Assembly: GCA_013414765.1 (NCBI GenBank)
Contig: CP058708.1
Span: forward strand, 4,273,553-4,337,552
Direction: 5' to 3'
Length of the DNA: 64,000 nucleotides
DNA from: Candidatus Accumulibacter cognatus
GTDB lineage: Bacteria > Pseudomonadota > Gammaproteobacteria > Burkholderiales > Rhodocyclaceae
Positions 54,225 to 62,689 of this stretch are shown here, piece by piece (positions within the stretch are counted from its first letter, which is position 1; every line of letters begins with the position of its first letter). Below the pieces are notes generated by a model that was not told the DNA's origin, searched no databases, and worked only from the letters and a program-made list of their open reading frames with translations. The position numbers were made by a program, and so were the translations under genes.

Positions 54225-54306
54225 AAATAGGGGTCAGACCACGTTTTCTTGACCGATCCACGGTGCCCGCCACCACCCTCGTAACAGTTCGATGGCTTGC
54301 CCCGTG
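54225..54306 (+). repeat. 82-bp direct repeat, copy 1
   Basis: Begins AAATAGGGGTCAGACCACG and ends GATGGCTTGCCCCGTG. It matches copy 2 at 55017-55098 with two substitutions. Partial copies of the AAATAGGGGTC head also occur at about 54495 and 54509. Confidence 0.9.
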
Positions 54307-54647
54307 CAGAAGGGGGTCAGGTCTTGTTTTTTGCCAACCACAAGATCTGACAAGATCTGCGGCCACACCTTTTTTAGCACAGAGAATTGGGACGGACCAC
54401 GATTCTTTGCCGGAGCGCTGGCCCAATGCGGCGGCGGGGTCAAGTCTTGTTTCTGAACTAATTCTCCGGTAGCGCATTCCTGCGCATGTCGGAAATAGGG
54501 GTCACGGAAATAGGGGTCGGACTCGCATTTCTACGAAAAGTAGCGAAAAACCCGCCGCTGCAGTAGCAGCAAATCCGGGGTCTTTCCCTTTGCCTTACGC
54601 AGGTGCGTGAGCAGAATCAGGTTTTCTTTTGCCGGTTCGGTGATTTC
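54307..54647. other. repeat-rich intergenic region
   Basis: Fragments of the same repeat family (AAATAGGGGTC-type heads, GCCAACCACAAGA) are scattered here. No gene is supported. Confidence 0.5.
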
Positions 54648-54890
54648 TCAACCCGCGATTTCCAGCCGTCTTTCAATCCGGTCAATTCGCGCCTTGATCT
54701 GATCGATACTTGACTGTTGCCGGATGATTTCCTCGTAGTTGTGCGAGCTATCGCGTCGGCCAGCGGCAGTGCTCGCTTCCAGGCTAGTAAGCCGGGCGGC
54801 GACCTCCCGCAACTCGCTTTCGATGCGGTCCTGTCCACCCCGCAAGGCGCGCAAGTGCTCAAGATCCAGATTGTCGACGTTGTCGCTCAT
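54648..54890 (-). CDS. small coiled-coil protein
   Basis: An 80-residue protein: MSDNVDNLDLEHLRALRGGQ, DRIESELREVAARLTSLEAS, EEIIRQQSSIDQIKARIDRI, ERRLEIAG. Almost all heptad-like helix. ATG 54890 has AAGGAGG 6 nt upstream. Similar short coiled-coil proteins are common in phage and plasmid regions next to toxins. It lies between the two 82-bp repeats. Function unknown. Confidence 0.65.
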   Translation of the reverse strand: MSDNVDNLDLEHLRALRGGQDRIESELREVAARLTSLEASTAAGRRDSSHNYEEIIRQQSSIDQIKARIDRIERRLEIAG

Positions 54891-55016
54891 AGTGAAGCCT
54901 CCTTGGAAAGGATAGAAGGAACAAAGGAGAATGAACAAAGGGGCCAGACCCCTTAGAGGAAAACAAATAGCATTCAAATAGTGGGCAGAGTGTAAACGTT
55001 AACCCCGGATGGGGGG

Positions 55017-55098
55017 AAATAGGGGTCAGACCACGTTTTCTTGACCGATCCACGGTACCCGCCGCCACCCTCGTAACAGTTCGATGGCTTGCCCCGTG
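55017..55098 (+). repeat. 82-bp direct repeat, copy 2
   Basis: Same as 54225-54306 with two substitutions. The pair brackets about 710 bp that includes the coiled-coil gene, so they could mark a duplicated or mobilised unit. Confidence 0.9.
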
Positions 55099-55153
55099 TC
55101 CTTTCGGCGCTGGAGATACGAAGACCAATCGCTTTCTCCTCAAGCCTGAATGC

Positions 55154-55377
55154 TCAACCTTGCTCGAACAGAGACTTGGGCAGGCCTGACTGGCGGATGA
55201 TGGATTGAAGCGTCCCGATGCGGATTTCGTCGTGCAGCGGGACGGGACCGTTACGGTGGTGCCTGCTGTCCGCTTCTGCATGACCGCGTGGCTGCCACGC
55301 TGCCTGACCACTTCGAAACCGTGGTCGCCGAGCAGCCGACACAAGTCACTGCCGGAGAAGACGCGAAGCCTAACCAA
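55154..55377 (-). pseudogene. hicA: HicA-like toxin, frameshifted
   Basis: From TTG 55377 the frame reads LVRLRVFSGSDLCRLLGDHG, FEVVRQRGSHAVMQKRTAGT and TVTVP, the HicA dsRBD-like fold with the catalytic His in QRGSH. Near 55240 the frame shifts and continues as PLHDEIRIGTLQSIIRQSGL to the stop at 55154. The HicA C-terminal helix is intact but in another frame, so the toxin is disabled unless frameshifting occurs. Confidence 0.7.
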
Positions 55378-55597
55378 CCGCGACCTCAAGCCGGGTGACG
55401 AACACCTCATCATGGAGGCGGGTGGCGATCTCGGAGGAATCGGCCGTCTCGAAAAACAGCTCTATCGCCTCCTGCAGATTGTCGCGTGCCTTTTCGATCG
55501 TGGCCCCTTGACTGGCGATGTCCAGTTCCGGGCAGATGGAGACGTACTCGGCCCTCTCACGTTCGATGATTGCCGTCAACTGCATTGTACCTGCCAT
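55370..55597 (-). CDS. hicB: HicB-like antitoxin
   Basis: The 75-residue protein has AIIERERAEYVSICPELDIA, SQGATIEKARDNLQEAIELF, the HicB partial RNase H fold (PELDIxSQGxTxEEAxxNLxEAxxLF). It lacks a C-terminal DNA-binding domain. ATG 55597 follows GGAGG. It precedes hicA with an 8-base overlap; the HicB-first order is one of two known. Confidence 0.82.
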   Translation of the reverse strand: MAGTMQLTAIIERERAEYVSICPELDIASQGATIEKARDNLQEAIELFFETADSSEIATRLHDEVFVTRLEVAVG

Positions 55598-55773
55598 GGC
55601 CGCGACCTCCAGAAATGAACGCCGGATAGTCTAGCACCTCGTGTTGCACACACACACTGCCCAGAACAATTTGCCCCGTACGGATGGGGTCACCCATTAG
55701 CCCCATATCCTTGTCTGTCGGGGTCTGGTCTTCGCCAACCACAAGAGCGGCGTCGCCCATTAGCCGGCCTTGG

Positions 55774-55830
55774 TCAATAGGGCGAACCCATTTCTCTTGC
55801 CAGCCCCTGGTCCAGCAGCAGCCGGATCAA
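55774..55830 (-). pseudogene. DUF5615-type PIN-like toxin, N-terminal stub
   Basis: TTG 55830, overlapping the DUF433 stop, opens LIRLLLDQGLAREMGSPY, then stop. MIRLLLDQxLxR is the DUF5615 N-terminus with its first Asp. The rest of the ~115-residue toxin is deleted. The DUF433-DUF5615 order is the usual one for this toxin-antitoxin type. Confidence 0.55.
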
Positions 55831-56057
55831 GCCAGCTCCAAAGCGATCACCCGGTCATCGAGGTTCTGCGCGGCGAACTCCAGCGCCTGACGGACGTCTT
55901 CCGGTTCGAGTTCCGGATATTCGGCAAACAGGTCGTCCCGATTTGGGTATAGCGCTACGGCTTCCACTACCCGCCTGACCGTGAGCCGCATGCCGCGCAC
56001 CGTCGGCTGGCCACCCAACATCGCGGGATCCCTGGTGATGCGATCGAACGTCTTCAT
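55827..56057 (-). CDS. DUF433 antitoxin
   Basis: A 76-residue protein: FDRITRDPAMLGGQPTVRGM, RLTVRRVVEAVALYPNRDDL, YPELEPEDVRQALEFAAQNL. This is the DUF433 winged-helix pattern (DPxxLxGxPxIxGTR...V). ATG 56057 is the natural start (MKTFDRI). Probably an antitoxin left without its toxin. Confidence 0.85.
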   Translation of the reverse strand: MKTFDRITRDPAMLGGQPTVRGMRLTVRRVVEAVALYPNRDDLFAEYPELEPEDVRQALEFAAQNLDDRVIALELA

Positions 56058-56113
56058 GTCAGCCTCCTGTGACCAGGCCAATCCACCCGATTGACGATAT
56101 GCATAATGCCTCG

Positions 56114-56380
56114 ATGGACATCGAATTCGACCCATCCAAGGCCAGGTCCAACCTGGCCAGGCACCAGGTCAGCTTCGCCCATGCCGAACAGGCCCTCCGT
56201 GACCCGATGGCTATCACCATCGAGGATCCTGACGCAGAGGGAGAACAGCGCTTCGTCACGCTGGGCAAGGACGCACTCGGACGGGTCATGGTCGTCGTCC
56301 ATTTACCGCGCGAGAGCCGAATCCGGTTGATCTCTGCGCGCAAGGCCAGCAAAGGGGAAGCGGAGCAATACCATGCGTAA
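56114..56380 (+). CDS. brnT: BrnT-family toxin
   Basis: An 88-residue toxin: MDIEFDPSKARSNLARHQVS, FAHAEQALRDPMAIT, VMVVVHLPRESRIRLISARK then ASKGEAEQY. All BrnT motifs are present and the frame is intact. The stop TAA at 56378-56380 overlaps the brnA ATG. This is a different BrnT from the cassette copy at 23.06 kb. Confidence 0.85.
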   Translation: MDIEFDPSKARSNLARHQVSFAHAEQALRDPMAITIEDPDAEGEQRFVTLGKDALGRVMVVVHLPRESRIRLISARKASKGEAEQYHA

Positions 56381-56641
56381 GGAATAGGATTTCAGCAATG
56401 GCAAGCGGGGGGGGCCGTCATCTCATCCACGGGGAAGACCCGCATCACGATCATGCTTGACGACGAAGTCATCGAGTTTTTTCGAGCACGGGCAGAGGCG
56501 CTAGGGGCGGGATACCAAACCCTGATCAACACGGCATGGCGCGCGGTAGTTGCCGATGCGGCGAGCCAAGACGCCGAGGACAAGCCCATTACCGTGGCGA
56601 CGCTGCGCAAAGTGCTGCGCGAGGAACTGCACACCGCCTAA
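56373..56641 (+). pseudogene. brnA: BrnA-family antitoxin, amber codon and frameshift
   Basis: ATG 56373 opens MRKE, then TAG (56385-56387) where the family has Tyr (MRKEYDFSxGKRG), then DFSNGKRG, then a shift in a G-run near 56407, then VISSTGKTRITIMLDDEVIE and YQTLINTAWRAVVA, the BrnA ribbon-helix-helix end. A new start at ATG 56453 would give 62 residues covering the C-terminal part. A free toxin with a broken antitoxin is unusual. Confidence 0.75.
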
Positions 56642-56695
56642 CTGCGCAGGCGTACAACGCCACCATGCCAGCGAGAGGCGGCCCCGCTCTTCTCG

Positions 56696-57076
56696 TCATC
56701 CACTGGCGACGCCATCAAGCCCCAACCCCAGTATGGCCGCATCGCGTGTCAGCAAAGTCAATCGCTCATCCTGTGCCTGGGCGATGAGAAGGCGATCAAA
56801 TGGGTCGGCGTGTGCGCAAGCGAGAATGCGCACGGCTTCGATGTGGCGCGGCAGGATCGGCAGCAGGAGAAAACCCTGTGCTTCGAGTGCTTCCGTGATC
56901 GAGCCCGGTGGCAGCGGGAGTTTGCCTTTGGCATTTTTCAGGGCCATTTCCCAGACGCTGGCGACGCTGACAACGATCTCCGACTGTTCGATGACGCTTT
57001 GCGTCGTTTGCCCCACGCGCGCGTCTGCTGTCATCCACCAGTAGATCAGGTGGGTGTCGAGCAGGTAGCGCTTCAT
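56696..57076 (-). CDS. PIN-domain toxin VapC
   Basis: A 126-residue PIN ribonuclease. YLLDTHLIYWWMTADARVG with the first Asp, VSVASVWEMALKNAKGKLPL, ADPFDRLLIAQAQDERLTLL with the central acidic cluster, and TRDAAILGLGLDGV at the end. Intact and of normal length for the VapC/PIN_SMAF group. Start overlaps the antitoxin stop by 4 bases. The only toxin-antitoxin pair in this segment with both partners whole. Confidence 0.9.
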   Translation of the reverse strand: MKRYLLDTHLIYWWMTADARVGQTTQSVIEQSEIVVSVASVWEMALKNAKGKLPLPPGSITEALEAQGFLLLPILPRHIEAVRILACAHADPFDRLLIAQAQDERLTLLTRDAAILGLGLDGVASG

Positions 57077-57318
57077 GGTGATTGGTCACTGGTGAGTGCG
57101 TCGGCAATGGCTGCATTGGTCTCCGGCGTGTCCCAATCCGCTTTGGCTCTTGGCAAACCGGCCCAGGCACCGGGCCGGCGTGCGCGTTGCTGCGCGCCGA
57201 CCTTGACCAGCCTGACGACGGGAACGCCTTTGTTGGCGATGATCACATCCTCACCCGCCAGCGCGGCCTGCACCAGTTTGGACAGTTGGCTCTTGGCTTC
57301 GAGCATGTTGTATTGCAT
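57073..57318 (-). CDS. Phd/YefM-type antitoxin
   Basis: The 81-residue protein starts MQYNMLEAKSQLSKLVQAAL, AGEDVIIANKGVPVVRLVKV, the Phd/YefM pattern (NxxEAKxxLSxLVxxAxxGExVxIxxxGxPxAxLVP). ATG 57318 has AAGGAG 6 nt upstream; the start at 57336 does not. It neutralises VapC through its disordered C-terminus and represses the operon. Confidence 0.9.
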   Translation of the reverse strand: MQYNMLEAKSQLSKLVQAALAGEDVIIANKGVPVVRLVKVGAQQRARRPGAWAGLPRAKADWDTPETNAAIADALTSDQSP

Positions 57319-58006
57319 GTTTGGCTCCTTGTTCAACTCCGCCTGTGTGAAGTGCAGTTTAGCTCGTCCTGGCTAAGTTGGCCAACAACCCTGCTGCGGC
57401 ATCACTCGGGAACACCCATTAGCCGGCCCGTGTCAAGCGAGTAAACGAATCCATGAACGAATCCATGGCGGCGCCAGCCGCCGGTTTTGACACTCTACGT
57501 CTGCTTGCAGTCGCTGATCACGCCCGTTTCTTCAAATCATGGCTGCGACGAATCGCGCCAGACACCCATCAGGATCAAGCGAACGGCGCTGAATGTGCCT
57601 ATCGCCCTAGCGGCTTCGCCACAAAACCAAGCGCCACACCGGTCACCTGACCACAACCGGCAGGGCTCCCCTTATCAAAGCAGATTTTCTGTCGAGACAA
57701 ACCGGGCCACCTCTTTTGCAGAGCGGATCTTTGGCAAGCGGTATGCGGACAAGGGCGATATCGAGGTGCTTGAAGCCTGTCTGCAACTGCTGCATGCTCG
57801 ACTGCCCGATCGTCCGCGCCTGGACCGACGCCCGCGCTACATGCATCTACGGCGGCGATGCGCCGGGGAGATCGGGCGCGCGGTGCTCGCATGGCGGGGC
57901 AATGGACCGATAACCAGCATGACCGCTGGCAGCACGCGGGATAGAATCGCGTCGCGGCGCCTACGAAGGCGATTGACGACCACGCCGCGCTTGCAGAGGA
58001 GGCTTG
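57319..58006. other. intergenic region, no gene supported
   Basis: Several open frames occur by GC content, but none has an RBS with family motifs. One plus frame (about 57,700-57,880) has KRYADKGDIEVLEACLQLLH, mildly protein-like and unassigned. AGAGGAGG just before 58007 serves the next gene. Confidence 0.45.
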
Positions 58007-59605
58007 ATGAACCTGAACATTCCCCGGTCACCCGATCCAGATACTGTTGGCGGCGCGGCGCGTCGGCTGTGGCTGAAGCAGGCCGGTGCGCTAGCAGGCG
58101 TCTCGATGTTGCCGCTGTCGCTAGCGCGTGCGGCGACACCATCGATGTTGAACGCGCTACCGCGGTTGGCGTTGGTCATTGGCAACACGAAGTACGTTCA
58201 AGCGCCGCTGAAGAATCCCGCCAACGACGCCAAAGCGATTGCCGATGAGCTGCAGCGGACCGGCTTCAAGGTCAGCTTGCAGCTCGACGCTGGTCGGGGG
58301 CAGATGGTCGAGGCGATCGGCGCGTTCAGCACCGAGCTGGCAAAAAGCAGGGGCGTCGGCATCTTCTACTACGCCGGCCACGGTGCGCAGCTCGCGTGGC
58401 GAAACTACCTGATTCCCGTCGACGCCGTGATCGAGAAGCTCGAAGACATGCAGACGAAGACCATTGAGCTGAATTCCCTGCTCGTGGGAATGACTCGGGC
58501 GAAGAACCCGATGAACATCATCATGCTCGACGCCTGTCGCGATAACCCGTTCGGCACCCGGCTGCCGATCGAGCACAAGGGCCTCAGCCAGTTTGATGCA
58601 CCGCCAGGCTCGTTGCTGGCTTATGCAACTGCCCCCGGCAACACCGCTGGCGACGGCGAAGGCAACAACGGGTTGTATACCGAGAACCTGCTACGCGAGA
58701 TGAAGGTGCCGGAGGCGAAGATCGAAGACGTGCTCAAGCGCGTGCGCCTGGCTGTCCGGCGCCAGTCGGCAGGGCAGCAGATTCCGTGGGAGAGCACATC
58801 GCTCGAGGACGATTTCTATTTTTTGCCGCCGCAGCACATCAGGGATCTCTCCGAAATCGAACTGGAGAGAATCTTCGACGAAGAACTCGCAATCTGGGAA
58901 GCGATCAAGGAGTCTACAGATCCGGTGCCATTCGAGGATTATCTGCGCAAGTATCCGAGCGGGAAGTTTTCAGAACTGGCGCAGTTCAGGCTCGACCAGG
59001 TGCTGAAGGCAAGGGGCGAGAAAGCGATCACGATCAAGGTGGCGAAGGATAACCCGTTCAGCAAGGGAAGTGCGCGTGTCGACACGCGCTTCAAGGTCGG
59101 CGAGAGTTGGAGTTACCGCGAGATCGACCTTTTCACGAAGCTCGAACTGCGCACCTTCACCAACCGAGTGAGCGAAATTACCGATACCGAGGTGCGTTTC
59201 AATGGTGGCGTATTGGTGACCGACCTGTTCGGCAACTTCATCAAGCGGCCGCCGGGGTGGCAATATACGGGCGCACAGTTTTTCATTCAGGAATACGCAG
59301 TCGGCAAACGTTGGTCGACGCGCTTTCGTGCCGTGACGCCCCATGGATTCAGCAGCGACATGGAGTTTGACTTCAGGGTCGTCGGTCGCGAGCAGATCAC
59401 GGTGCCGGCGGGCACGTTCGAAGCCTTCCGGGTCGAGGGCAACGGCTGGGGCCGTGCGCCCAGAGGCACGGTCAAGCTGCAGACGGTTTATTGGATCTCG
59501 GCGGACGTCAAGCGCGTGCTCGCTTCCGAAACGAAGCGGAGCCACACGAACGGCAAGGTACTCAACAATGAGCGTCTCGAACTGACCGCCTACACGCAGT
59601 TCTAG
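58007..59605 (+). CDS. exported caspase-family (metacaspase-like) protein
   Basis: A 532-residue protein. The N-terminus has a Tat-like signal (ARRLWLKQAGALAGVSMLPL). The C14 peptidase domain follows: LALVIGNTKYVQAPLKNPAN (about residue 50), GVGIFYYAGHGAQLAWRNYL with catalytic His, and NIIMLDACRDNPFGTRLPIE with catalytic Cys. FDEELAIWEAIKESTDPVPF is a linker repeat-like helix seen in related bacterial caspases. The last ~180 residues form a beta-rich domain of unknown role. ATG 58007 is preceded by AGAGGAGG. Confidence 0.83.
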   Translation: MNLNIPRSPDPDTVGGAARRLWLKQAGALAGVSMLPLSLARAATPSMLNALPRLALVIGNTKYVQAPLKNPANDAKAIADELQRTGFKVSLQLDAGRGQMVEAIGAFSTELAKSRGVGIFYYAGHGAQLAWRNYLIPVDAVIEKLEDMQTKTIELNSLLVGMTRAKNPMNIIMLDACRDNPFGTRLPIEHKGLSQFDAPPGSLLAYATAPGNTAGDGEGNNGLYTENLLREMKVPEAKIEDVLKRVRLAVRRQSAGQQIPWESTSLEDDFYFLPPQHIRDLSEIELERIFDEELAIWEAIKESTDPVPFEDYLRKYPSGKFSELAQFRLDQVLKARGEKAITIKVAKDNPFSKGSARVDTRFKVGESWSYREIDLFTKLELRTFTNRVSEITDTEVRFNGGVLVTDLFGNFIKRPPGWQYTGAQFFIQEYAVGKRWSTRFRAVTPHGFSSDMEFDFRVVGREQITVPAGTFEAFRVEGNGWGRAPRGTVKLQTVYWISADVKRVLASETKRSHTNGKVLNNERLELTAYTQF

Positions 59606-60167
59606 TCGACGAAGGCGACCACGGCAGTGCCATCGTCATGCGTACCGAAACCGTCAACAACGACTGCCACGTCGCTGGCAGCGATGCGGCCGGCAAGCTC
59701 CAGATCGCCAGTCAGGTTGACACCTATCTCGCGTGGCTGCAGGAACGTATGCAGAGCATCGAGCTATGCGGAATCGAGCGCGCCAGTGCTTCGTCGCCGG
59801 TTGGCGTCCCTGCCGATCGATACTGCACAGATGCCTGTACATCTACGCTCGCCCGCCTCTTTCGCTCGTGACCGGCGTCACCTGCCGGACGATCGCCAGA
59901 CAGATCGGTGGCACGGCGCGCGTCGGCGATTTCCGGCAGATCGGCGTCCGGCCGCTCGCTCGATGACGAAAAGGGGGTCGTGCTGAAGGGGCGGCAGGTC
60001 TGCATTCCCGCACACGACCGCGTTCGCTGTCTCGATGCTTACGGAAGTCGCGTTGAATTTCGTCACCCTATCTCCTATGCTAAAAACAAAGCCTCGACGG
60101 AGGCTGTGCTGGCACCATTGAATTGATGGCTCGTTGCGGATGAGCCCAACAGAATAGGAGACATGCC
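59606..60167. other. intergenic region, no gene supported
   Basis: A plus frame at 59,638-59,871 (VNNDCHVAGSDAAGKLQIAS) and a minus frame at 60066-59878 are open but lack recognisable motifs. Probably decayed sequence. Confidence 0.4.
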
Positions 60168-60362
60168 ATGAAAATCCTGACCGTCCTGATCTTTCTGGCC
60201 ATGGCTGCCACGGTGGTATCCCTGGCTCTCGGCTTTTACTCCATGGAGCGCGGCGGAGAATACGACCGCGTTCATAGTACCCGCTATATGGTCATGCGGG
60301 TCGGTTTTCAGGGCATGACGCTGGCTCTGCTGGTGAGTGCGCTGTACTTCGCCGGAGTGTAG
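60168..60362 (+). CDS. HIG1-type small membrane protein (twin TM)
   Basis: A 64-residue protein with two membrane helices: MKILTVLIFLAMAATVVSLA and FQGMTLALLVSALYFAGV, joined by GFYSMERGGEYDRVHSTRYM. This matches the HIG1/DUF2909 pattern (ATVxSLxxGxxxMxRGGEYDxxxSxxxMxxRVxxQ) of proteins linked to respiratory oxidases. AGGAGA lies 8 nt before ATG. Confidence 0.8.
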   Translation: MKILTVLIFLAMAATVVSLALGFYSMERGGEYDRVHSTRYMVMRVGFQGMTLALLVSALYFAGV

Positions 60363-60706
60363 TCCTGGCATCGCCGGAGGCGGCAGGACCGGCGGGTGTG
60401 GCAGCGGAGGGGGGCGGCGTGGCAGTCCATGCCAGCCCCAAACAAGCCGATCTTTGTGCCGTGATGAAGGATGCTGACCTGTTTAACGACGGAATCAGCA
60501 GCGTTGCCCGCGCGCTGTCAGGAATGCTCAGTAACCCTGACTGCGCGTCGCCGAAGGCCGAGTAGGCCGTCATGATTTCTCGGCGTGATACGAGCAGCAT
60601 TGCCAGGATCTGTGTCCCTCGCCCGGGATACTGGGCTGCGTTTCGGGATTGACCATTTGCCTGAGAGTAACGGATCGGGCTCCTGGACTCTGCTGCGTAG
60701 CCGACC
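60363..60706. other. intergenic region, no gene supported
   Basis: A plus frame ending about 60564 reads ADLCAVMKDADLFNDGISSV and could be a small remnant. Nothing firm. Confidence 0.4.
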
Positions 60707-61792
60707 TCAACGCTGGCGCGGCGCTGCCAGGCGTTTGAGCATGGCGCGTACGGCGGCGATCTGCAGGCCGTCACGGGTTGCGTAAGCGCTGCCGGAATAG
60801 CCCCACCAATCCCAACAGCCCGAGGGGTTGTATACCCATTTCCAGGACCCGAGGGCGAGGCCGCGGCGCGGTACGGTTTGCGGGTAGAGTACGATGATGC
60901 GGTTGTGGTCAGCCCAGGCATTGTACCCGGCGCCCTCGACGAAGCGTCGCCCGATCTGCTCGGCGTTCTGGCGACAGCCGTGAAAGGCGACATGCACCCG
61001 GCAGACCGCGCTGCGGCAGTCCTGCGGCACATAGACGTACGCCTCGTCGGCGAGTCCCGCATCGATCGCCTGGCCATCGACAAAAGGCCGTTGGTCGAAC
61101 CTCAGGAGCTCGCCACGCGCTGATCCGCCCGCCGCTTGCAGTGGGCCGAGCATCTGGGCAAGCATTTCGCCGGCGGCGTCGAGATTGCCGCAACGGTTGA
61201 TGAACGGTGCCTGCATGCTGCTGCAGGGATTGGCCTCGCGATCAGCGACAGAAATCATCGCGTGCGCGGCTTCAGGGACCTTGACGAAGCGAATCGCTGC
61301 CGGCGGCAGCCACTCGGCGTAGAAGGCCGCCAGCCGCTCGACGACTGCGGTATGCACGGTCTCATCCTTGCCGCCGGAGAGCAGCCAGACGCGGTCATCG
61401 CGCAGATGTTCGAGGGAATCGATGCGTCCGGCGAGCGCCAATGCCTCGGCATGCGCACGCAGTTCGGCGACTGATGGCAGTTCTGCCCAGGAGGACGGCG
61501 ACATGCAGCGGGTGAGCGCACGCAGGATCGAACCTGCGGCGCAGTCATACGGTCCGCCAGCGATGATGCCGGCGCCACGCACCAGTTGCGAATGCGCGAC
61601 CTGGAACTGTACTGCCATGTAAGCGCCGGAAGAAACGCCGGAGACCGTCAGCTCGTGCAGGTCGGCGGCCAGTGCCGGCAGTTCGGGACCTGCACCCGGC
61701 AATAACGGTGCCGCGATGACGATCCGCAGGCCGAACATCAGGAGAACCGTGGCGGCAAGGCGATGCAGGAAAGCGGAGGTGATCATGGCCAT
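60707..61792 (-). CDS. short-chain-length PHA depolymerase-like esterase
   Basis: A 361-residue secreted alpha/beta hydrolase. Signal peptide MAMITSAFLHRLAATVLLMF; lipase box ELTVSGVSSGAYMAVQFQVA (GxSxG nucleophile); GGKDETVH with the Asp; and CRVHVAFHGCRQNAEQIGRR with WGYSGSAYATRDGLQ at the end, typical of the type 2 extracellular PHB depolymerase domain family. It would hydrolyse polyhydroxybutyrate or similar polyesters in the periplasm or outside. ATG 61792 is preferred over a start 15 codons upstream. Confidence 0.82.
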   Translation of the reverse strand: MAMITSAFLHRLAATVLLMFGLRIVIAAPLLPGAGPELPALAADLHELTVSGVSSGAYMAVQFQVAHSQLVRGAGIIAGGPYDCAAGSILRALTRCMSPSSWAELPSVAELRAHAEALALAGRIDSLEHLRDDRVWLLSGGKDETVHTAVVERLAAFYAEWLPPAAIRFVKVPEAAHAMISVADREANPCSSMQAPFINRCGNLDAAGEMLAQMLGPLQAAGGSARGELLRFDQRPFVDGQAIDAGLADEAYVYVPQDCRSAVCRVHVAFHGCRQNAEQIGRRFVEGAGYNAWADHNRIIVLYPQTVPRRGLALGSWKWVYNPSGCWDWWGYSGSAYATRDGLQIAAVRAMLKRLAAPRQR

Positions 61793-62029
61793 GGCGTGGT
61801 GCAGCAGGTGGGAATGATGAAAATCTGGACAGCACATGCTAACAGCCTACATGGTCGTCCCTGGGTTTGCCAAGCATTCAGTTGATGAAGGTTGGAAGGG
61901 TAAAGATTGCCGCCATGGACTCATTGGGATTCCGAGTGAGGCCATACCTCTGTGCCTGATGTAATGGGCGGGTTGATGCCTCATCAGTCGGACGCGCTCG
62001 AAGCGCGAGGCTGCAATCAGCTTGAATCG

Positions 62030-62689
62030 ACCCCGGTCTGATATGAAGGTGCGTGAGTATTCCCGGTTTGCCGTCATGGTCACCAACCAGATCGAGATTC
62101 TGGGCATAGTGGTGATGGCCGCCCTGAACGGCTACACTATTTGCGGCGGCCTCGAAATCGCCGAGGCCTCCATGTTGCTCAGGCTGTCGACCATGTTACC
62201 CAGCGCGCCCATCAGGCGGCCGAGTTCATCGTTGCCGTCATCGTGCGGAGCTCTTGACAGATCGCCACGGGCGACCGTCTCAGCCACCTTGATGGCGCAC
62301 CGCATGCGCCCGACGACGCTGCGCATGACCATCCAGGCGATCAGCGCGGGTCAGTATGACCGCCATGGTGACGGTGAGAATCATGCGGCGCAGCGCCTCG
62401 GCGAGCGCCACGGCGGCCTTTTCGGCCACTTCGATGTTATTTCTGCTGTAACTCGATCAGCTTGCCGAAGCCCGCGACCGTCCTGGCGCTGAACGGCGTG
62501 GTGGTCTTGCCCCGCCAGTCGGCCGCCTTCTCGAGCTTGCACTCGCCATAGAGCTGGAACCATTTCGGTCGCGCGTTCATGTACTTGCTGAAGATCTCGC
62601 GCAACTCCTTGAGTGCCCGCATCCCCTCGGGGGAATGGCCGGTGGCCTCGAAGGCCTTGAGATTGTCCTCGACGATCTTGCGCAGACTA
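62030..62689 (-). pseudogene. methyl-accepting chemotaxis protein remnant
   Basis: Pieces in different frames: LRKIVEDNLKAFEATGHSPE and KWFQLYGECKLEKAADWRGK (ligand-binding helix region), VALAEALRRMILTVTMAVIL (membrane helix), and AIKVAETVARGDLSRAPHDD, GNDELGRLMGALGNMVDSLS (HAMP domain). The signalling domain is missing on the left and the IS5-family element truncates the N-terminus at 62690. Not functional. Confidence 0.7.

Noticed and set aside
57487..58248. 253-codon plus-strand frame before the metacaspase
   Set aside because: It overlaps the metacaspase start in another frame and has no motif or RBS.
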